A stretch of DNA of 64,000 nt from NCBI RefSeq assembly GCF_046237625.1, contig NZ_CP143545.1, forward strand, positions 1,302,001 through 1,366,000, read 5' to 3'. This document shows positions 61,289 to 64,000 of this stretch, in pieces. A program made the position numbers and the translations under genes. The DNA comes from Paraperibacillus esterisolvens. Its GTDB lineage: Bacteria > Bacillota > Bacilli > Bacillales > DSM-1321. How positions within the stretch are numbered: position 1 is the stretch's first letter; the number at the start of each line of letters is the position of its first letter. The notes under the pieces are model-generated. The model saw only the letters and a list, made by a program, of their open reading frames with translations. It made no database searches and was not told the DNA's origin.

Positions 61289-61735
61289 ATGACGATTGTA
61301 TCAAAATTCAAATCATTCTTTGCTCTTGATGATGAAGTGGAATACAGGGAGGAAATCATGGAAGAGGAATTTGAACAGAAGCGGCCGGCAAAGGGCTTGA
61401 AACAGGCCGGAAGCGGGCAGAATGTGGTCAGCCTGCAAAGCGTCCAAAAACCGAATTCCAAGGTATTCCTTGCAGAACCCCGTGCATACTCAGAGGCCCA
61501 GTCTGTTGCGGACGAATTGAAAAACAAAAGGGCCGTTGTTGTGAATCTCCAGAAAATCGAGCATGACCAGGCAAAAAGAATCGTTGACTTTCTAAGCGGT
61601 ACCGTTTATGCGCTTGGCGGAGACATCCAAAGAATCGGGACCAATATATTTCTTTGCACCCCTGATAATGTAGACGTCTCTGGAACGATCACAGGATTTG
61701 CCCATGAACAGGAATTTGAAGAAGCGAGGTGGTAA
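61289..61735 (+). CDS. sepF: Cell division protein SepF
   Basis: A 148-residue protein: N-terminal amphipathic membrane anchor (MTIVSKFKSFFALDDEVE), a variable linker, and a globular ring-forming domain (about 55-140; KVFLAEPRAYSEAQSVADEL and RIVDFLSGTVYALGGDIQRIG). SepF ties FtsZ to the membrane and shapes the septum. The ATG follows AAGGAGGCAGACAG. Part of the ylmC-divIVA group. Confidence 0.95.
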   Translation: MTIVSKFKSFFALDDEVEYREEIMEEEFEQKRPAKGLKQAGSGQNVVSLQSVQKPNSKVFLAEPRAYSEAQSVADELKNKRAVVVNLQKIEHDQAKRIVDFLSGTVYALGGDIQRIGTNIFLCTPDNVDVSGTITGFAHEQEFEEARW

Positions 61736-61741
61736 GAGGCT

Positions 61742-62005
61742 ATGGAATTGGTCTTTGACACTGCCGGAACGCTATTGCAGATTTACTCATACGCATTAAT
61801 CATTTATGTTCTGATGGGCTGGTTCGGCGGGGCCAGGCAGACAGGCATCGGACAGCTGCTTGCCCGGATCTGTGAGCCTTACCTGCAGCCGTTCAGAAGG
61901 ATCATCCCGTCCATGGGGATGCTTGATATATCTCCCATAGTCGCTTTCATTATCCTGAATTATGCCGGCACAGGTCTTCGGCAGATTTATTCCTGGATTG
62001 CATGA
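61742..62005 (+). CDS. ylmG: YggT-family membrane protein YlmG
   Basis: An 87-residue protein with two membrane helices and the YggT pattern ICEPYLQPFRRIIPSMGMLDISPIVAF between them. The family is linked to osmotic tolerance and, in plastids, nucleoid and membrane shape; the exact function is unknown. The ATG follows GGTAAGAGGCT, 6 bp after sepF. Confidence 0.9.
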   Translation: MELVFDTAGTLLQIYSYALIIYVLMGWFGGARQTGIGQLLARICEPYLQPFRRIIPSMGMLDISPIVAFIILNYAGTGLRQIYSWIA

Positions 62006-62018
62006 CCGGCTAAACATA

Positions 62019-62051
62019 AACCTTGCCAGACATGAGCTGGCGGGTTTTTTT
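62019..62051 (+). terminator. Terminator after ylmG
   Basis: GCCAG pairs with CTGGC, extended by AACC/GGTT around an internal mismatch, then seven T residues. Confidence 0.85.
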
Positions 62052-62210
62052 GATAAGCCTTGTTATTGCTCCATGCAGATTTAGCCGTCTGGTGATTGCA
62101 GGTGAGAGGCTCTGCTGGCGGACCTCGCAGCATGCACTGGAACGAATTGTAACACTCTTATTTAGCATTGCCCTAAGATGAGGAAATGTTTTTACTAAGG
62201 AGAATCAGCA

Positions 62211-62984
62211 ATGAGTATATATCAGCATTTTCGTCCGGAAGAGAGAGAACTGATCGATTTATTTACAGGATGGCTTACACAGACAGCAAGCCAGTATGCT
62301 CCGAAACTTACCGACTTCCTCGATCCGAGAGAGCTGTTTATCCTTGAGACCCTGGCGGCCCGGGAGGAAGATGTGGAGGTATCTAGCTTTGGCGGAAGAG
62401 AGGGAGCTGAGAGGAAGCGGGCGCTCCTATACCCTTCTTATTTCACTCCTGAAGAGAAGGACTACGGCATTTCACTGTTCGAGGTTTCCTATCCGAAAAA
62501 GTTCATAACCATAGAGCATCGCCAAGTGCTTGGCAGCTTGATGTCGCTTGGCATAAAACGGGAAAAATTCGGAGATATCCTCGCCTCAGGAGATGTTATT
62601 CAATTTCTTGCAGCCGAGGAAATAGAATCCTATCTGACGGCAAATCTTGATAAAGTCGGCAAGGCCTCCATATCTCTTGAAAAAATTCCTTTTTCGCAGA
62701 TTGTGGAAACCAGGGAAGAGTGGGAAGAGGTCGCCATAACGGTAAGTTCAATGAGACTTGACGCGCTGCTTTCCTCGCTGACCAAGCTCTCGCGACAGAA
62801 ATCTCAGACCTTAATTGAACAGAAAAAGGTTAAGGTTAACTGGAAAAGTGCTGAACAGCCTTCTTATGAAATCAGGGAGGAAGATGTAATCTCTGCAAGG
62901 GGCTTTGGCCGTTATAAAATACTGTCCGTGGAAGGGCGTACCAAAAAAGACAAATGGAGGGTGACCGCAGGCCGGCAAAAATAA
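62211..62984 (+). CDS. ylmH: YlmH, S4-domain RNA-binding protein
   Basis: A 257-residue protein; N-terminal part of unknown fold, middle similar to a ribosomal fold (VLGSLMSLGIKREKFGDIL), and a C-terminal S4 domain (about 180-245, MRLDALLSSLTKLSRQKSQTL). Recent work places YlmH on stalled 50S subunits with peptidyl-tRNA, in a role related to RqcP; I rely on memory for this. The ATG follows AAGGAGAATCAGC. divIVA starts 95 bp after its stop. Confidence 0.9.
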   Translation: MSIYQHFRPEERELIDLFTGWLTQTASQYAPKLTDFLDPRELFILETLAAREEDVEVSSFGGREGAERKRALLYPSYFTPEEKDYGISLFEVSYPKKFITIEHRQVLGSLMSLGIKREKFGDILASGDVIQFLAAEEIESYLTANLDKVGKASISLEKIPFSQIVETREEWEEVAITVSSMRLDALLSSLTKLSRQKSQTLIEQKKVKVNWKSAEQPSYEIREEDVISARGFGRYKILSVEGRTKKDKWRVTAGRQK

Positions 62985-63016
62985 ATCAGCGAGGTAAGAA
63001 GGGTTTACAAAAAAGC

Positions 63017-63045
63017 CTGTCGAAACTTAGTATAGTATATATATA
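63017..63045 (+). promoter_or_regulatory. Candidate divIVA promoter with Spo0A-box match
   Basis: CTGTCG-17-TATATA is a weak SigA-like layout. The -35 part overlaps TGTCGAA (63018-63024), an exact match to the Spo0A recognition heptamer. Seven-base matches arise by chance several times in 64 kb, but the position is suggestive. Confidence 0.35.
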
Positions 63046-63079
63046 TATTTTAGATTATAAAACCGCTGGAGGTGCGAGA

Positions 63080-63580
63080 ATGCCTTTAACCCCATTAGAT
63101 ATACATAATAAGGAATTTAGCAAAGGTTTCCGTGGATATGATGAGGATGAAGTGAACGAGTTTCTGGATCAGATTATTAAAGATTATGAGATAATCCTGC
63201 GCGAAAAAAAGGAAATGGAAGAAAGGCACGAGGTCCTTCAGGAAAGACTTGGACATTTCGCCAATATTGAAGAAACACTCAATAAGTCCATCGTCATCGC
63301 ACAGGAGGCAGGCGAGGAAGTAAAGCGCAATGCCCAGAAAGAAGCAAAGCTCATCATGAAGGAAGCCGAGAAGAATGCGGACCGCATTGTGAATGAAGCA
63401 TTATCGAAGGCGAGAAAAATTGCTCTCGACATAGAAGATCTTAAGAAGCAGTCCAAGATCATCCGCACAAGGTTCAAAATGCTGATTGAAGCACAGCTTG
63501 ACCTTCTTGGTACAGATGACTGGGATCAGCTTATGCAGTACGAAATTGATGCCAGCGACCTGGAGCTCAGCAAAGAATAA
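63080..63580 (+). CDS. divIVA: Cell division initiation protein DivIVA
   Basis: A 166-residue coiled-coil protein. The N-terminal PLTPLDIHNKEFSKGFRGYD binds curved membrane through the exposed basic-hydrophobic loop, and the rest (about 40-155) is a long coiled coil. It marks cell poles and septa, recruiting MinJ, and RacA during sporulation. The ATG follows TGGAGGTGCGAGA; the frame upstream to 62954 lies in ylmH and the promoter and is rejected. Confidence 0.95.
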   Translation: MPLTPLDIHNKEFSKGFRGYDEDEVNEFLDQIIKDYEIILREKKEMEERHEVLQERLGHFANIEETLNKSIVIAQEAGEEVKRNAQKEAKLIMKEAEKNADRIVNEALSKARKIALDIEDLKKQSKIIRTRFKMLIEAQLDLLGTDDWDQLMQYEIDASDLELSKE

Positions 63581-63591
63581 GGCTCCTTCCC

Positions 63592-63621
63592 TTGACTAGC
63601 GGCTTCTTTATCGAATATAAT
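63592..63621 (+). promoter_or_regulatory. SigA promoter of the ileS T-box transcript
   Basis: TTGACT (63592-63597), 18 bp, TATAAT (63616-63621), just after divIVA. Confidence 0.85.
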
Positions 63622-63629
63622 TTCATAAC

Positions 63630-63892
63630 AAATGATTTTAAATATGATTACGATGACAGGGACAGTATATTTCTAATTGCTCCATTAAGCGAGCCGGGGA
63701 TGGTGGAAGCCGGGCATGGGCAGGGAATAGAAGATCACCCTTGAGTGCCGAATTGAACCTGTAGCAGCAGTAAATAAGGCGTATCATTCACGTTACGAAT
63801 GCTTAAGAGGACAGATATCTGTCTATTAGGGTGGTACCGCGGGAAACTAAAAGCCTTCTCGTCCCTTTTTGGGGACGGGAAGGCTTTTTTAT
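63630..63892 (+). promoter_or_regulatory. Isoleucine T-box leader of ileS
   Basis: Stem I has the distal AGCGAGCC and GGTGGAAGCC elements (63688-63711), the specifier loop contains ATC (63734-63736), an isoleucine codon, in GAAGATCACC, and the T-box core AGGGTGGTACCGCG lies at 63828-63841. It binds uncharged tRNA(Ile) and switches an antiterminator against the terminator at 63851-63892. Confidence 0.96.
63851..63892 (+). terminator. T-box regulated terminator
   Basis: AAGCCTTC..CGTCCC pairs with GGGACG..GAAGGCTT, then a T-run. Its 5' side competes with the T-box antiterminator. Confidence 0.92.
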
Positions 63893-63975
63893 TTTTACAG
63901 CCAAATCTGCCGGGCCGCGGCTGACAAGACTTCTGCGGCATTACTCGTGAGCAGTTTGAAATGGAGGAAACAGTA

Positions 63976-64000
63976 ATGGAGTATAAAGACACACTCTTGA
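63976..64000 (+). CDS. ileS: Isoleucyl-tRNA synthetase, N-terminal fragment (cut by window end)
   Basis: Only the first eight codons, MEYKDTLL, are inside the window. They agree with the Bacillus IleS start (KDTLLMP), the ribosome site GGAGG precedes, and the isoleucine T-box lies directly upstream. The enzyme charges tRNA(Ile). Confidence 0.85.

Noticed and set aside
1..64000. CRISPR arrays, insertion sequences, prophage, rRNA or tRNA genes
   Set aside because: No regularly spaced repeats, transposase, integrase or RNA gene signatures were seen; gene order is core chromosome throughout.

Overview
The window is a 64 kb stretch of core chromosome from an endospore-forming member of the Bacillaceae. 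It closely follows the Bacillus subtilis order ylaI-ylaN / pycA / ctaA-ctaG / ylbC-ylbQ / mraZ-dcw cluster / spoIIGA-sigE-sigG / ylm-divIVA / ileS. Moderate GC, strong G-rich Shine-Dalgarno sites, many TTG starts, and sporulation genes (ylaJ, ylbJ, gerR, spoVD, spoVE, spoIIGA, sigE, sigG) all fit that family. It is not B. subtilis itself: several genes expected here are missing (ylaM, ftsW, ylbA, ylbB, ylmA) and several unexpected ones are inserted.

Layout. 1-4.0 kb: ylaI, a PNPOx-like flavoprotein, the lipoprotein ylaJ, the PIN-PhoH ATPase ylaK, ylaL and the iron-linked ylaN. 4.0-7.9 kb: pyruvate carboxylase with a long, GC-rich, hairpin-rich leader, in the place where ftsW usually sits. 7.9-16.2 kb: haem A synthesis (ctaA, ctaB, divergent), the caa3 oxidase structural genes ctaCDEF, the assembly gene ctaG and a DUF420 membrane protein. 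16.4-19.6 kb: an accessory insert with a GNAT acetyltransferase, a frameshifted Eis-like acetyltransferase, an AI-2E family permease and a YugN-like protein. 19.8-33.5 kb: the ylb block, including the RNase Y cofactor ylbF, rsmD, coaD, the ylbL protease, tmcAL, ylbN-rpmF and gerR, with extra genes between ylbF and ylbG, between ylbG and rsmD, and between rpmF and gerR. 33.8-36.8 kb: panE, a DUF3397 protein and bshC. 37-56.4 kb: the division and cell-wall cluster mraZ-rsmH-ftsL-pbpB-spoVD-murE-mraY-murD-spoVE-murG-murB-divIB-ylxW-ylxX-sbp-ftsA-ftsZ. 56.4-59.3 kb: spoIIGA-sigE-sigG. 59.4-63.6 kb: ylmC-pgeF-ylmE-sepF-ylmG-ylmH-divIVA. The end holds an isoleucine T-box leader and the first codons of ileS.

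How the genes work together. CtaA and CtaB make haem A for the caa3 oxidase encoded next to them. The mra/mur/fts genes make lipid II and the divisome; spoVD and spoVE are the sporulation-specific transpeptidase and SEDS partner used for spore cortex. SpoIIGA activates pro-SigE in the mother cell and SigG follows in the forespore. SepF and DivIVA return to division-site control.

No mobile element, CRISPR array, rRNA or tRNA gene was seen, and I found no clearly new multi-gene system. The best leads are regulatory or anomalous: the pycA leader RNA with a hairpin loop complementary to the ribosome binding site, the missing ftsW, the frameshift in the Eis-like gene at an A-rich site, a minus-strand terminator with no visible gene in front of it upstream of rsmD, a duplicated MraZ-box element overlapping the mraZ ribosome binding site, and a small Cys-rich unknown protein beside ylbF. 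Starts were chosen from Shine-Dalgarno spacing and remembered family N-termini, so they are inferences.
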